64,000 nt of DNA from Dichetophora obliterata (GCA_963920525.1 OY986437.1:112646715-112710714), one strand, 5' to 3'. Shown: positions 43,101-53,639, numbered from the stretch's first letter. Translations and numbers: made by a program. Notes: generated from the sequence alone by a model not told the origin.

Positions 43101-44321
43101 AGTATGCAACTTCAAGATGCAAAAATCAATCAGATTATAGCAAAATTACGTTCAAAAGATAAGCTAACGGAGGAAGAATACATTGAAGACCGAGGTCGCT
43201 TGTATCGCAAGAATAAGGGTAGTGAAGCTAAGCAGTGGGTCGTACCAAAGGCATTGCGATGGCGAATTGTTTTCGACTGCCACAATAAATCTGGTCACCT
43301 TAGCGTTGACAAAACGATAGAAAAGGTAAAACGATATTTTTGGTTTCCGCGTATGCGAAATTATATAAAATCTTTCATACAATCCTGCATTGAATGCGCG
43401 TATAACAAAATTCCTGGCGGTAAAAAAGAAGGCGAGTACCACTACGACGACATTGAACCAATTCCTTTTAAGACAATACATCTTGATCATTTAGGCCCGT
43501 TTCCAAAAAGTAGGCAGCGTAACGAGCATATACTCGTGCTTGTTGACGCATTTACAAAGTTTACAATCGTCCGTGCCGTTAAAAGCACAGCAACAAAACA
43601 TGTTCTTGCTATTTTAGAAGAAGTCACTAGCTATTTTGGTATCCCAACCCGAATGGTGACTGACCGGGGCACCGCATTCACGTCCAAAGAGTTTCAACTT
43701 TATTGTAAAAACCACGACATAAAGCATATTAAAAATGCTGTAAGGACACCTCGTGCAAACGCGCATGCAGAGCGAACGATTCGAACGATTTTATCGATGA
43801 TTCTTCCAATGACCACCGAAGATAAGCGCTGGGATGACCATTTACGAAATATTCAATGGACAATTAACAGCATGAAAAACAAAACAACATTACAAACACC
43901 ACAACAACTTTTATATAGTTTTCAACCACGAGATATACTGCAAAACAAACTTATTCTAGCGTTGCAAACAAACGACGAGTGGCAACCAGATGATCTTCAA
44001 CGAATTCGAGACGAAGCAGCCAAACGTGTCAACATTGAACGATCTAAAGCCAAACAGAGATTCGATAAAACGCATGCGACACCAACAGTCTACAAAGAAG
44101 GTGATTTGGTTTTAGCTGAGAACGAACCAGCCAGTCCTGGCACTTCACGTAAACTTGAACCGCGTTACAAGGGTCCATTTTTAGTAACAAAATCGTTGGG
44201 ACGAGATCGGTATGTAATCGAGGACTTGCCGGGTTCACTTAGGAAGCAGCGGCATTATTCATCTGTATATTCTTCGGACAAACTAAAGCCGACTAAAAGA
44301 AAGGTGGCAACCACAACTTGA
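40164..44321 (+). CDS. gag-pol: Gag-Pol polyprotein, 1,385 codons, intact
   Basis: Uninterrupted ORF starting at ATG after an A-rich leader. Domains: a SAP-like motif (about residues 6-40, MNIQQLKDLLREYELPTTGG), a helical stretch, capsid (about 115-270), a zinc knuckle C300-C313 (CCHC) with a second, altered Cys/His cluster after it, and protease D374-T-G-S. RT with Y689-M-D-D692, RNase H and integrase with an HHCC finger and D1108-D1167-E1203 (DD35E) follow, then an RYKGPFLV C-terminal block. The last eight codons and the stop lie inside the 3' LTR. Gag and Pol are fused without a frameshift, as in the 15,004 ORF, but the two proteins are far from identical. Confidence 0.95.
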   Translation: MVKLAAMNIQQLKDLLREYELPTTGGKSELVQRLSDHLGTDEAEVLPSVQDQIKELKNMMAQLVCAISSVQNASENLEPPRVSTPATATHHELSNVSVARNKYSVKEISETIPEFDPTNELSLTAEQFVERVNSAISAYEWDEKCTLLAVYSRMKGVAQLWLDGSQSLLTNWRDFAIALVAEFGVNLDEADVSFKMANATRKQGEKVVDYCFRMVALGKRYGLSEAAVIKYTREGLKYRELQAAIAVLKFSTMKNMRETLDEYLKNLPTAVRNVNFEKNLKTNETKYPQSAIKVEKNIMCYNCSEKGHISTNCPKPQRRRRCVDCQKVHPRGEPENCGKSASVRKINCEKKEKKKDLFEKIVRVNGKELVAYIDTGSDCHMVRQSIREGMDCQAEKFIMQIKGICGGTRITNEKINVNLQVDEVMMQIDVLVVEDDLLPADILLGHELFSSEDVSATVTNGEITFSSNLKYINVNKVSNDKSKRLITIDDINCDVHDENVRFSLLQLINDKRDVFADGLGDIGKTDLIEMKIEVNCKEPVAQRPYRVPEPKKALVTDKINELLENDIITESDYASPILLVKKKNGQDRLCVDFRHLNRHLNKEIYPMPNIEERLQEAAQYTYFTTLDLNSGYYQVPIEPASRKFTAFVTTTGLYEFKRMPFGLKNAPAVFQRLMAKIQERTRKDDMLHYMDDILIGSQTISEMLEKLQRILTVLYDAKLTLNLQKCEFMKRTVQFLGHELSPQGISPGSIKTKAVSNFKTPTCLTEVRQFLGLTRYFRKFVPGYALTSEPLRKLLRKDQPFKWTSVQDAAMTELKNALVKKPVMTSYRVDAEHELHTDASSVGLAGVLMQQDEDQWKPVAYYSRSTSSNEKNYHSYELETLAVVESLDRFKYYIAGKQIKIITDCSAIKTTMQKKELIPRIARWWLRVQDFDVTIEHRSGQRMPHVDALSRNPSEISGEMDTASLRIDKVDLVEADWMFSMQLQDAKINQIIAKLRSKDKLTEEEYIEDRGRLYRKNKGSEAKQWVVPKALRWRIVFDCHNKSGHLSVDKTIEKVKRYFWFPRMRNYIKSFIQSCIECAYNKIPGGKKEGEYHYDDIEPIPFKTIHLDHLGPFPKSRQRNEHILVLVDAFTKFTIVRAVKSTATKHVLAILEEVTSYFGIPTRMVTDRGTAFTSKEFQLYCKNHDIKHIKNAVRTPRANAHAERTIRTILSMILPMTTEDKRWDDHLRNIQWTINSMKNKTTLQTPQQLLYSFQPRDILQNKLILALQTNDEWQPDDLQRIRDEAAKRVNIERSKAKQRFDKTHATPTVYKEGDLVLAENEPASPGTSRKLEPRYKGPFLVTKSLGRDRYVIEDLPGSLRKQRHYSSVYSSDKLKPTKRKVATTT

Positions 44322-44534
44322 AAAAAACGAATAGCAACGAAGGCAACAGCAGTCAGTCGGTCGGAACACGCCTAACGAAAAGCTGCGTATTAAACTTCTT
44401 CATAACGTGATATTCAAGTTTCTGTCGATTCAAATTTTTCCGTTTGTTAATGAATTTAACTTTTGTTGATAACATCAACTTCATTATCATTAAAATAAAT
44501 ATCTTTAAAATATTAAACTTTTTGTAATCTTTTA
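44294..44534 (+). repeat. 3' LTR (241 bp)
   Basis: Begins inside the coding region. The purine run AAAAGAAAGG that would be expected as a polypurine tract just outside the LTR is instead at its very start. Ends AATCTTTTA before the second TGTG. Confidence 0.92.
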
Positions 44535-44538
44535 TGTG

Positions 44539-45880
44539 GTTTAAGTGTAAACCCGAGAAAACAGATCTTATTCTTTTCACTAGGAAATATAAAACCCCCA
44601 ACTTAGAACCTCCACGTCCGAACGGCACGAGGTTGCTCTTTAGCGACAGCACGAAATACCTAGGAGTTATTCTGGATAAGAAGCTTATCTGGAATGTTAA
44701 CATTAAGGAACGTGTTAAAAAGGCAAACATAGCACTATTCGGCTGTAAAAAAGCTATAGGTAAAAAATGGGGTTTCTCCCCCAAAATAGTACGCTGGATT
44801 TATACAGCAATTGTCTGCCCCATACTAATGTATGGCTCACTGGTATGGTGGAGGGCCTTTGATAAGGCAACCGCACTTCAGAAGTTTGCAAAGGTGCAAA
44901 GAAGCGCAGGTCTTTGTATTACGGGGGCACTGTCCTCAACACCAACTAGCGCCCTCAATGTCATGCTTCACCTTTCTCCTCTCGATATCTTTGCCAGGGA
45001 ATGTGTCAACACAGCATCCCTGAGACTTAGAGAATCTGGTAATTGGATGGGTAACAACTGCGGCCACACAATTATTCTGAACTCGTCTGCACCCGACAAA
45101 ACAGACTACTGTGTGCCGTGCTTAAATCTTGAAAATAACTATGCAGTTTTCATCCCTTCACGGCTAGACTGGGCAAACAAAATCCCCCTTAAAACCTCCG
45201 CCATAAAAATCTTCACAGATGGATCCAAACTTCGAGAAGGGGAGGTATCTACTCCCAGGATCTCGAAATCGAAGCGTCCTTTAGACTTCCTAACTATTGT
45301 AGTGTCTACCAAGCGGAAATGATGGCTATTCACGAAACCACTAGGATTCTAGGTCAAAAAGACCTTGAAGGAAAAAGTATTTCCATCTTTTCAGATAGCC
45401 AAGCTGCACTGAAAGCACTGAACTCAAATATTGACAACTTTAAAACTCTCACTGAGTGCCGCAAATCTCTTAACGAGATGGCAAGGCAACTCAGGATTCA
45501 CCTCATATGGGTACCCGGACACAGGGATATCGAGGGCAACAATTTGGCCGACGAATTGGCAAGGAAGGGTACGACCTCTAACACCCTCTTAAATGAGGAC
45601 TTTATTGGTATACCCATTTCCTCCTATATAATGTCCGGCTCTAGCTAAAAGGAGAATGGCAACTCTGGGCCTTCCCTTTTTAAATGGACTTGCCGAAGTC
45701 TCATGCCTGGAAATCAAGCATATCCTCAAATTCATTATCCGCTCGAACTGGTTTGAGGAGGAAAATCTCTATTAGGTTTTTAAAGAGATCATGTGGTATC
45801 ACAACGGGCCTGCACTGGCCTAAGTGTACGAGTCGTCTATCAGCTCAGCCACCATTACCTAACCTTATATTGAGTTGAAG
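44539..45880 (+). pseudogene. LOA/I-type LINE: RT end, RNase H and 3' end
   Basis: Continues the LINE interrupted at 39,327: EKTDLILFTR, KYLGVILDKKLIW, VCPILMYGSLVWW (thumb region), then an RNase H domain (IFTDGSK, SIFSDSQAALKAL, IWVPGHRDIEGNNLADELA) with Asp/Glu/Asp/His catalytic blocks visible. A frame change lies at about 45,235-45,320. The 3' end carries GTGGTATCACAACGGGCC and ends near CCTAACCTTA at about 45,870, without a long poly-A. The same tail recurs at 62,975. Confidence 0.8.
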
Positions 45881-47406
45881 CAGCTAGCGTGAGTGGGCCA
45901 ATTGTGATAATTGATACTGGCGGGTTAATGAATTCATTATTCATTATAAAATGAAAACAATTTTTTAAACACTTCTGGTTCGTTCTATCATTAACTGTTT
46001 TGGTGAATTTCGTTCTTTACTTTGTTTAAGCATTTTTTTAAATATTTCGGAGAAAAAATGTCAAATGTAAAAAATGTCGAACAAAATTTATATTGACTAA
46101 ATGCGATCTTTTCGCATGCATTCTCTGTTGTTTCAAAACTAAAAAAATTAAAAGTGTCGTTTTTGTCCTTCTTTGCTCATTTGCGAACGTAGCCGACTCA
46201 TACCACAATGTAAAGAAAAAAACCTAACGAAATAATGCCGAACGTATTTTCTCTTCCTTTTGTGCGGATCTTCTACGTGAATGTATATGAATCAGCAATG
46301 CGTGAAATACATAACTTCATCTGTGTGAAGCAGATAAATTTCTATAAAAAATATTCGGTGTACTCCTTTTTCTAATCTAATCTAATTCTTTAAAAAAAAT
46401 TATCAAAATCGGTTCAGAAACACGGGAAAAATGTGTGTCAGAAACTCCGAACTGTTTCGCCTACGCCTATTTATATTAAGATAACAGGCAAACAAAAAGT
46501 CAATAACTCCGTTTTTCTTTTTTGTACTAAAAGCATTATTGGAAAGCATTTTTGCATTCTTAAACATTTTGATTTATTCTTATTCTTGTAATTATTTTTT
46601 GTGCAAATTCGACATGAAAACTAAAAACGTAAATTTATTGTTTAGCAGAATGTTAGTAAATTCGCACTTCACAACAAGTCTATTTCATATAAAAAATGTT
46701 TTATTGGATTGTAAATTAAGCGGTTAAACAAAAAATGAGCAGGTTTTGAGCGTAATGAATTTAACTTTGAAAATATAGACTTGACATTTGAATTTTGACG
46801 TTTTATTTTACAAAGTGGAAATAAATTGCTGTACCTTGTTAAAATTTACTTTTAAAAGACGCACTCTACTCCCCAGGATTAATTAATTTTAATTAATTAA
46901 TTTAAAAATTAAATTGTTTTTATATCCTTCTTTTAATGTATAATAAAGTACTTTTTCATTAAGTATTATAGACTTTCAACAATCAAATTCTTAAAATATA
47001 TGTTTTGCTCCAATTCTGAAAGCGAATAGTCTTAGCCAAGTTCTCTAAAAATTGTCTACGCTACTTTGTATAGTATGTTCACAAATATTTTGAAATCTTA
47101 ACGCGATCTTGCAATTATGTTTTTTAAAGCCTTTTCGTGATGATTCAAATTTCTCAAAATTATTTGGACTTATTGATTTGATAGTTAGTACAGCACTTTT
47201 TCATTTCAATGGCTAGTGATTATAAGAACGAAGCATTTTTTTTACTTTTGGCTCTTACTTTATGATAATAATTTCTATTTAACTTGTCAGTGCAAATAAA
47301 AAAAAAACTCAGACGTGTTAGTCTCTAACTTAGTTTACTAAAAATTGTCCTCTTTTAGAAATATGATATGGTTATTCTAATGCAAAAAGGCTGTTGAACA
47401 GTGTTA
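45881..47406. other. Unassigned AT-rich sequence
   Basis: No coding frame with recognisable content, repeat ends or RNA genes. Small open frames here (for example 46,539-46,727) look accidental. Confidence 0.45.
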
Positions 47407-47971
47407 TTACGATGTAACGATATGTTGCTTACAGTATTTCCACATAAAAAGTGAACCAGTTGCATGAACATTTAGTGAACGCACCACTAAAACCGCCAAA
47501 CTGTGGAATCTCGACTGCATGATTCGAAACAGCAAGAATATTTGCGGGAATTCCTTCATTTTCATGTCTGTAAATAAAACCATTAAATAACTTTCAATTG
47601 CATTTCGTCACTTAGCAAACTTACCCAAGTAAATTTATCCATTTTTTGGGAAATTTAAAAAAACGACTCTTAGCTGTTTGTTATGCACCAAGAGTTTTGT
47701 AACCTTCAATATGCTTTTGTACAAGAAATTTCATTGAATGTTCAGGTTTGATTTCGCTTATGTTGAGCTCTTTTTCAGTTATCTGTCCTAAATTTAAACA
47801 ATTGTTTAATTATTATAATTAAAGAGAAAAAAACATTGCTGACCAACCTTCAATTTTTAAAATCACCTTTAAATTTGTTTATACCCAACGCTTTACATGT
47901 GCCAGCAACGCCACCTAAATTTGGTAGCTTATCAGCCAGAGTAGAAATAAAAATAACTTCGTTTCTTTTAC
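47407..47971 (-). pseudogene. TARBP1: TARBP1-like tRNA (guanosine-2'-O-)methyltransferase, C-terminal exons, decayed
   Basis: Three exons with good splice signals. The first, about 47,971-47,867, reads VIFISTLADKLPNLGGVAGT then CKALGINK. The second, 47,787-47,625, reads SEIKPEHSMKFLVQKHIEGY then KTLGA-stop-QTAKS, with donor GTAAG. The third, 47,567-47,407, reads ENEGIPANILAV, VEIPQFG, then in another frame VRSLNVHATGSLFMWKYCKQ. These are the N-L-G-G, E-G-Y and N-E-x-E-G-I-P...R-S-L-N-V motifs of the SpoU/TrmH methyltransferase domain as in TARBP1, which methylates the ribose of G18 in tRNA. One in-frame stop (TAA for Glu) and a frame change make it a pseudogene unless the sequence has errors. 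Confidence 0.75.
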
Positions 47972-47999
47972 CTAGAAGAAGTTCATGAAAAAGTTATAT

Positions 48000-48650
48000 C
48001 GTCATGTTAATAGAATATTTAATATCAGATTTAGTTAGCTCTAAATATAGCTATTTACTATTAAAAGAATAAGAAAACTACTAAGTATATGCATTTGACG
48101 AAGTTGTTGTGTTAATTGACATATAGGTAAATTTAATAATATTTGTGTCGATAAGCAATAACAGCTTAAGTCTAATATCAAAGTTTTGAAAAACATTGCT
48201 TTAAAGTTTTCAATCGCCATATAAGTTTAATGAAAGGGTCTTTTTTTGTGTTATAACTTTGGCTAAAATCATCCTAGAAGCTTCAGATTTTGTGTTTTTA
48301 TAGTGATATATGCATGCAACACAGCTTCATCAATATTCAAATCTGTCTGTCGACTTAAGCTTTTATTGCTTACAAATTTACTTTTAGAATATTTTAACCC
48401 AGCGCCCCTTTTATGTGACTTTTTTGACACTTTATTAGTCGAGAGGGTTTAAATATCCTATGGAAATATTCCTTGAAAACGTTTACTATATATCTTTAAC
48501 CTAGGACAAGATTTGTAAACAGCGTACATCTATGGAGAAAAAACAATGCAAATTATCTCCGATGATGCATAGTGAACATTTCTTAAATTTAGTAATCGTC
48601 GACTGTAAAATTTAAAAGTTGACAGAAACACCAGAGTGTTAAGACAAAAT
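48000..48650. other. Unassigned sequence
   Basis: Would be intron or 5' exons of the TARBP1-like gene. No further recognisable exon found on the minus strand in this piece. Confidence 0.35.
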
Positions 48651-48654
48651 AAAG

Positions 48655-49625
48655 GCGCGTTTATAGTGGCGACTTGTTGCTTTGTCAAGCCGAATCGAGA
48701 GGGAAAGCTGAAAAACAATCATATGAAATAAGCTCAAAGTGCGTATAGTGCCAACCGAACAAGTAGCTCAAAGCGACTTTTACGCTGGTATTCAGATGGC
48801 CGATTGTTGCTTTCTAGCTCGTTTTTGCTGACTTATTTTTTTCATTAAATAACATAAAAAGGTATCATATTTTTGTTTGTTGTTTTTGCTGTTGCGCTTT
48901 TTCTTCGTTTTTCTTGGGATCAAAAGTAAGTGGGTGAAAAATTAAAATTAGCGATATGTAGCTTTTGTTTTAATCTAAATTTTCTCGTTTGTTGTGCAAA
49001 AACAAATATTTAACATCAATCTGTTATATGTGTATGCAAAATATCAAAATAATTAGATATTGGTCAATAAAGCCAACAACGGGTCTGTGTCATGCAAACA
49101 AACAAATATTTACTGACAGATGCAAATGATTGATATATGTACGAATGGTGTAGCTCCGCATCCGGGCAAATGCTAAGGAAGCCTTTCTATGAGTCGCTTA
49201 TTCAGTCTTTCATTATTGCCTTGCTTTCATTATTGCTTTTTCCGCACTATTTTTTATGTTGTTATTTATTCTGTTCTGTCTTAAAAAGCAATTCGAAATA
49301 AAACGCAGCAACAAGGCAACAGAAAATAGCACAAAACAGTTGCAAAAAAGTCGAAACAAGCTATAATAGCAAGTGACTTACAGTGGCTTAAAGTGCGTTT
49401 CAGCATAGTTTTTCGCATTTTCGTCTCTTGACTTGTTGTCCGCTTGTTTGAGGAAAGCATGAAGCAAACACGAAATCACTTGACTTATATGCTGCTTCGA
49501 TTGCAAAAATAAATAGTAAAAAACGTAATATATACAAACTCAAAATAGTCGAAAACCAGATGCAACAAGTCAACGACTTACAGTGACTTAAATCGGCTTA
49601 CAGTGGCTTAAAGTGCGTATCAGCC
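48655..49625. repeat. Region of dispersed GTGCGTA / CTTACAGTGGCTTAAAGTGCG repeats
   Basis: CTTACAGTGGCTTAAAGTGCGT occurs at about 49,379 and 49,600 with a partial copy at 49,578. AGCTCAAAGTGCGTATAGTGCC lies at about 48,733. ACTTGTTGC occurs near the left end (48,673) and inverted near the right end. Repeated subterminal motifs of this sort are common in non-autonomous DNA transposons, but I found no clean terminal repeat or target duplication. Confidence 0.35.
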
Positions 49626-49759
49626 AGAGCTGTAAAAGAATGCGTTCAATTTGATTTTATTCACAAAAAAGTGAATCAGTGAATAACGAAATAAGAATGC
49701 ATTGAATGAACTCAAAATTGATTTATAAATAAAATTTGTAATTGACATGTATTTTTAAA

Positions 49760-50290
49760 AAAATGATTAATTATTCATTACAATTATTTATTTCCATTAT
49801 TCAGAATAATGAATCAATTTTTGTATTCATTTGAATGCTATTCACAAAGAATGCATTTGCAATTTCAGAATTTTCAATTATTCTTTTTTTATTCATTATT
49901 CATTTATTATTCGTTATTAATTTTTTATTCATTATTCATTTGTTTTTCATTATTTATTTAATAATCATTATTAATTTTTTATTTATTATAAATTTTTTAT
50001 TCATTATTAATTTGCTATTCATTATTTACTCGGGCTGTGTTTCTCAAACTATTTTTTTAAAAGTTTGTTTGCCATTATTATCGTTATCGTCAAATTAATA
50101 AAATACAAACATAGCTCGAGTCCTAAACCATGAATAAAAAATTAGTAACAAAGGAATAATAAATAAAAAATTAATAATTGAAAATTCTGAAATTCTTTGT
50201 GGATTGCATTTTTTGTGAATAGTATTCAAATGAATAAAAAAATTTATTTATTATTCTAAGTAACGAAAAGAAATAATTAATCATTTTGTT
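49760..50290. repeat. Long imperfect inverted repeat (foldback)
   Basis: Arms 49,760 to about 50,045 and about 50,100-50,290 are inverted copies: ATTCATTTGAATGCTATTCAC on the left and its near-complement at about 50,217-50,235. The inner ends CTCGGGCTGTGTTT and AAACATAGCTCGAG also pair, around a loop of about 55 bp. The left arm is lengthened by an ATTCATT-rich simple repeat (about 49,885-50,020). No coding sequence. Confidence 0.6.
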
Positions 50291-50299
50291 ATAAAATGA

Positions 50300-51450
50300 A
50301 TGTGAATTAAAAATTTTCCAACGTTTTTTCTTTTTCAAATTTAGGAAAATCGTTAACACTGTAATCAATATCACCAAAATTTGGACAGTCAAATTACAAT
50401 TAAAAGTCCTGTGCTATCTCGAGTTTACCTTTACATTCGAATGTCCTTCGCACAGGACAATTCGCCAAGAGTGGCGTCGTGTTTACCAAAATATTGTTAG
50501 CATAAGTCTATATTTACTTTTGCTTTAAGACATATGTAGTTTTTCTTACAAAACTTAAAGCATTCTGAGGTCCTGATTTTTTGCTGTTTTTCTCAAAAAA
50601 CAACTTTGTCGTTACGGGAGAGGAAGACATCCTTATTTTTTCCTAATATTTTTTTTTGACATCTTGACCACCCTATGCAACTTTTGAGACCTCTTAGAAT
50701 GTGAAATTCGAAAAAATTGCAATTCGATAAGCCTTACTGTATACTGTGATCTTAGCATAGATACAGAAAAAAGTAATCTGTCAGATGAAGCATACGGTTT
50801 TTTTACATAAAAAGACAAAAAACTACTGCGAAAAAATTCGTTGTTTTCAAAACTTACTGCGACCCTAAAATTTTACAACTAAAATTTACAAGATAAATAA
50901 ATGGAAATAAGAAACAGCTGTTTGATTATGACACTTCAATAAACATAGCTTTTAGAGTTGTAATATATTAGTACTTTTTTATATGGAAGGCAACAATAAA
51001 ATGTTTACACTAGTGTAAAATCTGAGGACAATATGACATTTGTGTATACCTTTTGAATACCCTAAATATAATTTAAACTTTAATAATAAATAACCTACCT
51101 TAATAAATAACATATAAGAGCCCAAAGTAGAATGGGCGATAAAATCATTCCAGCCGTATGTATCGGCTGGTCCCGACGATGGTAATTTTAAATCGGCTTT
51201 TAAAAATATTTTTAGTTGCCTAAGGCTAGGTTATGTAACCAAAAGTTTAAGAGAGAGCTGAAAGCAGTTTTCATTTTAAAAGCTGATAAAGCTACTCGAT
51301 TCTTTACAAAATTTTACTAAAAACTTACTAAAAAATATTAGATCAACACATAAGATATTTACTACTACCGCAAATGAATATCAGCGAAATCTTTACTCCA
51401 AAAAATACACCTCGGCTGTCTAACTTTCTACAATCTGCAAGTGGGAGACA
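50300..51450. other. Unassigned sequence
   Basis: AT-rich; nothing recognised. Confidence 0.4.
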
Positions 51451-52236
51451 ATAGGTCTGTTTCCGTACTCGATTCAAGTAACTTGAAGTTGCTTGAAAGC
51501 GTTATTTTACAAATTTGTATCCTAAACCTTAACAGGTTTTATGGCAAATTTAAATTCTAAAATAAGACATTAATTACAATTCAAAAACATAAAATATTAT
51601 TTTGATTGAAATAAAGTATTACTAACAAATTAAAAAGTTGTTAATTGAAAAATAATGCTAACAAAATAAAAAAATCTAAGTCAAAACAATATTATCAGAC
51701 AGCATTGCAGCGTTGCGTTTTTAAGACAAACACGGTCAAATTATCAACAATTTTTGTATCCTGACATCAGCGTAGTCGTGTGACAAACAAGGTCTCATAC
51801 CCAATAAAACACCACTCCAATATATAATATATATATATAGTTCTGTGTTCCTGAAGCCGGTGGGATCCTGGCTTGACAGGGTGGTTACTCGACAAACTAG
51901 GTTGACTTCACCAAACCAATTTTCGTAAAACAAAGAAAACCAATTGCGAACGCAGGCATCAAGAAAACTAGGTATTATCGGCCACTCTATATACCTAGTT
52001 GATCTCTATATATTACAAATTGATCTAACGTAGTGTTTCAAAATGTAAAAACCAAGACACCACGTCGAAAAAAGTAGTCACATTCATCATGAAGATATAC
52101 GGCAATTGAAGATCCACAGGTTTAGGTCTATTCAGATTATTTAGATGTACATACACCAGAATTTATCCATTTCAGGCTTAGGACCATTTATCCATTATTG
52201 CATTAATGGGTGTTTATAACTATTGCATTAATGGGT

Positions 52237-53280
52237 TTACAAACATTTAGGATCCATTGTAACTACAAGATCATTGAAAATATCTAAAGACTCTAATGGA
52301 CAATCACAAATTTTGAGAGTACATTTAATTAGTATTTTGCGTGAGATAGTCATATACTTGTATTTCTTCATGTTGAGGTCTATGCAGTTCGTTTTGCCAC
52401 AATTATGAAGATGATCAATTTCGGCTTTTTTAAAAGAAAGGAAGAGTTTGACGTCGTCAGCAAACATTAAGATGCTAGAATGCATTATGACAGATGGCAA
52501 ATCGTTTATATAAAGTAGAAACAGAAGGTGCCCAAAATGACTTCCTTGAGGTACTCCTGAAGTAACAGCAAACTCATGTGATTTCTTGAGCTTGAAAAGA
52601 ACAGATTTTGTTCTATTGCTTAAATAACTTTCAATCCATTTTACCAACGGTTTAGGAAATCCAACAAGATATAATTTTAAGATCGATAGTTTGTTATTTA
52701 CAATGTCAAAAGCTTTGCTAAAATCCGTGTAAATAACATCAGTCTGTATACCTTTTCCAAAATTTTCTATAGTTTTTGATGTAAATTCGAGTAGGTTAGT
52801 AACAGTGGATTTTCCAGAAAGAAATCCATGTTGGAAAGGAGACATTAAAGATTTAACACTATGCGATAGTCGTGATGTAACTTTGATGATGTAATTTTGC
52901 GATGCCACGGTAGTTATCAATTACCTGATCAATTTCCGGATTTATGCAACGGAATAATAAATTAATGTTTTAAGGCTGCAGGATTTTAATGAAGAAGTAA
53001 ATAGTAAAGAGATTGAAGTTACTAGTTCTTCACAGCAGTATTTTAATATACATGAAGGTTTCTTATCAGGACCACATTTGTATATTTTAATATTTTTTAA
53101 ATATGATAAGACTGTATTTGAGTTAATTATTTGGAAATAAATATCCCCAGATTTAAAGGGATAACTTGAATAATCAGAGGACGATGATGAATAAGTCGTC
53201 TTGAAAAAGTCGGCGAAAAGATTGCAAATACTATTATCATTATCGGACTCAATAGAATTTATTCCATAAAAGAAGGATAC
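52237..53280 (-). pseudogene. CR1/Jockey-group LINE, reverse transcriptase part
   Basis: Read from right to left: an entry region (LFADFFKTTYSS), then QHGFLSGKSTVTNLLEF, DVIYTDFSKAFDIVNNKL, GVPQGSHFGHLLFLLYINDL and LMFADDVKLF (F-A-D-D active site). The typical Leu-Gly-Pro-L block reads FGHL. A frame break lies near 52,920 and the 3' end is lost by 52,237. It is the only clear retroelement on the minus strand. Confidence 0.8.
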
Positions 53281-53285
53281 GGATT

Positions 53286-53620
53286 GTGGCGTCCGTAGCC
53301 TAGTGGGTAGAGTGCGTGGCCCCTAAGCTAACGAACCGCCCGGGTTCAATTCCAGCTCAGACAGAAAAGTTTTTTCAATTGAATTAATTTTTCTGTTCGG
53401 TCGTCACCTCTCTGCAGACAATGGCAAACCTCAGAGAGTAAAGATTGCCATGTAAAGCGTCTGGAGAACATAAGCCGTCCGGAGTCGGCATAAAACACGT
53501 AGGTCCAGTTCTCGGTCATTTATGATCAAACATTTAACAACACGCACAACACAATTGATCAATAGAAGCTAGGTCAAAGTCCTTCCAAGGGCTGAAATGG
53601 CCAGTTTATTATTATTTTAA
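53286..53620 (+). mobile_element. tRNA-headed SINE inserted in the LINE
   Basis: The head has an A-box-like TAGCCTAGTGGGTAGAG and a B-box GGTTCAATTCC, about 72 nt. The body contains ATGGCAAACCTCAGAGAGTAAAGATTGCC in broken form and CCGGAGTCGGCATAAAAC...GTAGGTCC, which I recognise as a widespread fly SINE body. The tail is ATT-rich. It separates the endonuclease and RT parts of the minus-strand LINE. It is not a functional tRNA gene. Confidence 0.7.
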
Positions 53621-53639
53621 ATTTATTTACGTTTTGTGT

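Larger units (their letters stand above)
39327..44534 (+). mobile_element. Second intact mdg3-related LTR retrotransposon
   Basis: LTRs 39,327-39,590 (264 bp) and 44,294-44,534 (241 bp) share ends TAAAAG/CTTTTA. They differ by two substitutions and one AT-rich 23-bp indel. The target duplication is TGTG (39,323-39,326; 44,535-44,538). One 1,385-codon ORF runs from the leader into the 3' LTR. Young, possibly active. Confidence 0.94.

Noticed and set aside
46539..46727. 62-codon ORF in AT-rich spacer
   Set aside because: No motif, no conservation evidence, composition of random AT-rich sequence.
48530..48718. Minus-strand 62-codon ORF near the TARBP1-like exons
   Set aside because: Does not resemble methyltransferase or HEAT sequence and lacks splice signals at its ends.
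53287..53360. Stand-alone tRNA gene
   Set aside because: Followed by a SINE body and tail and embedded in a LINE; the cloverleaf is poor.
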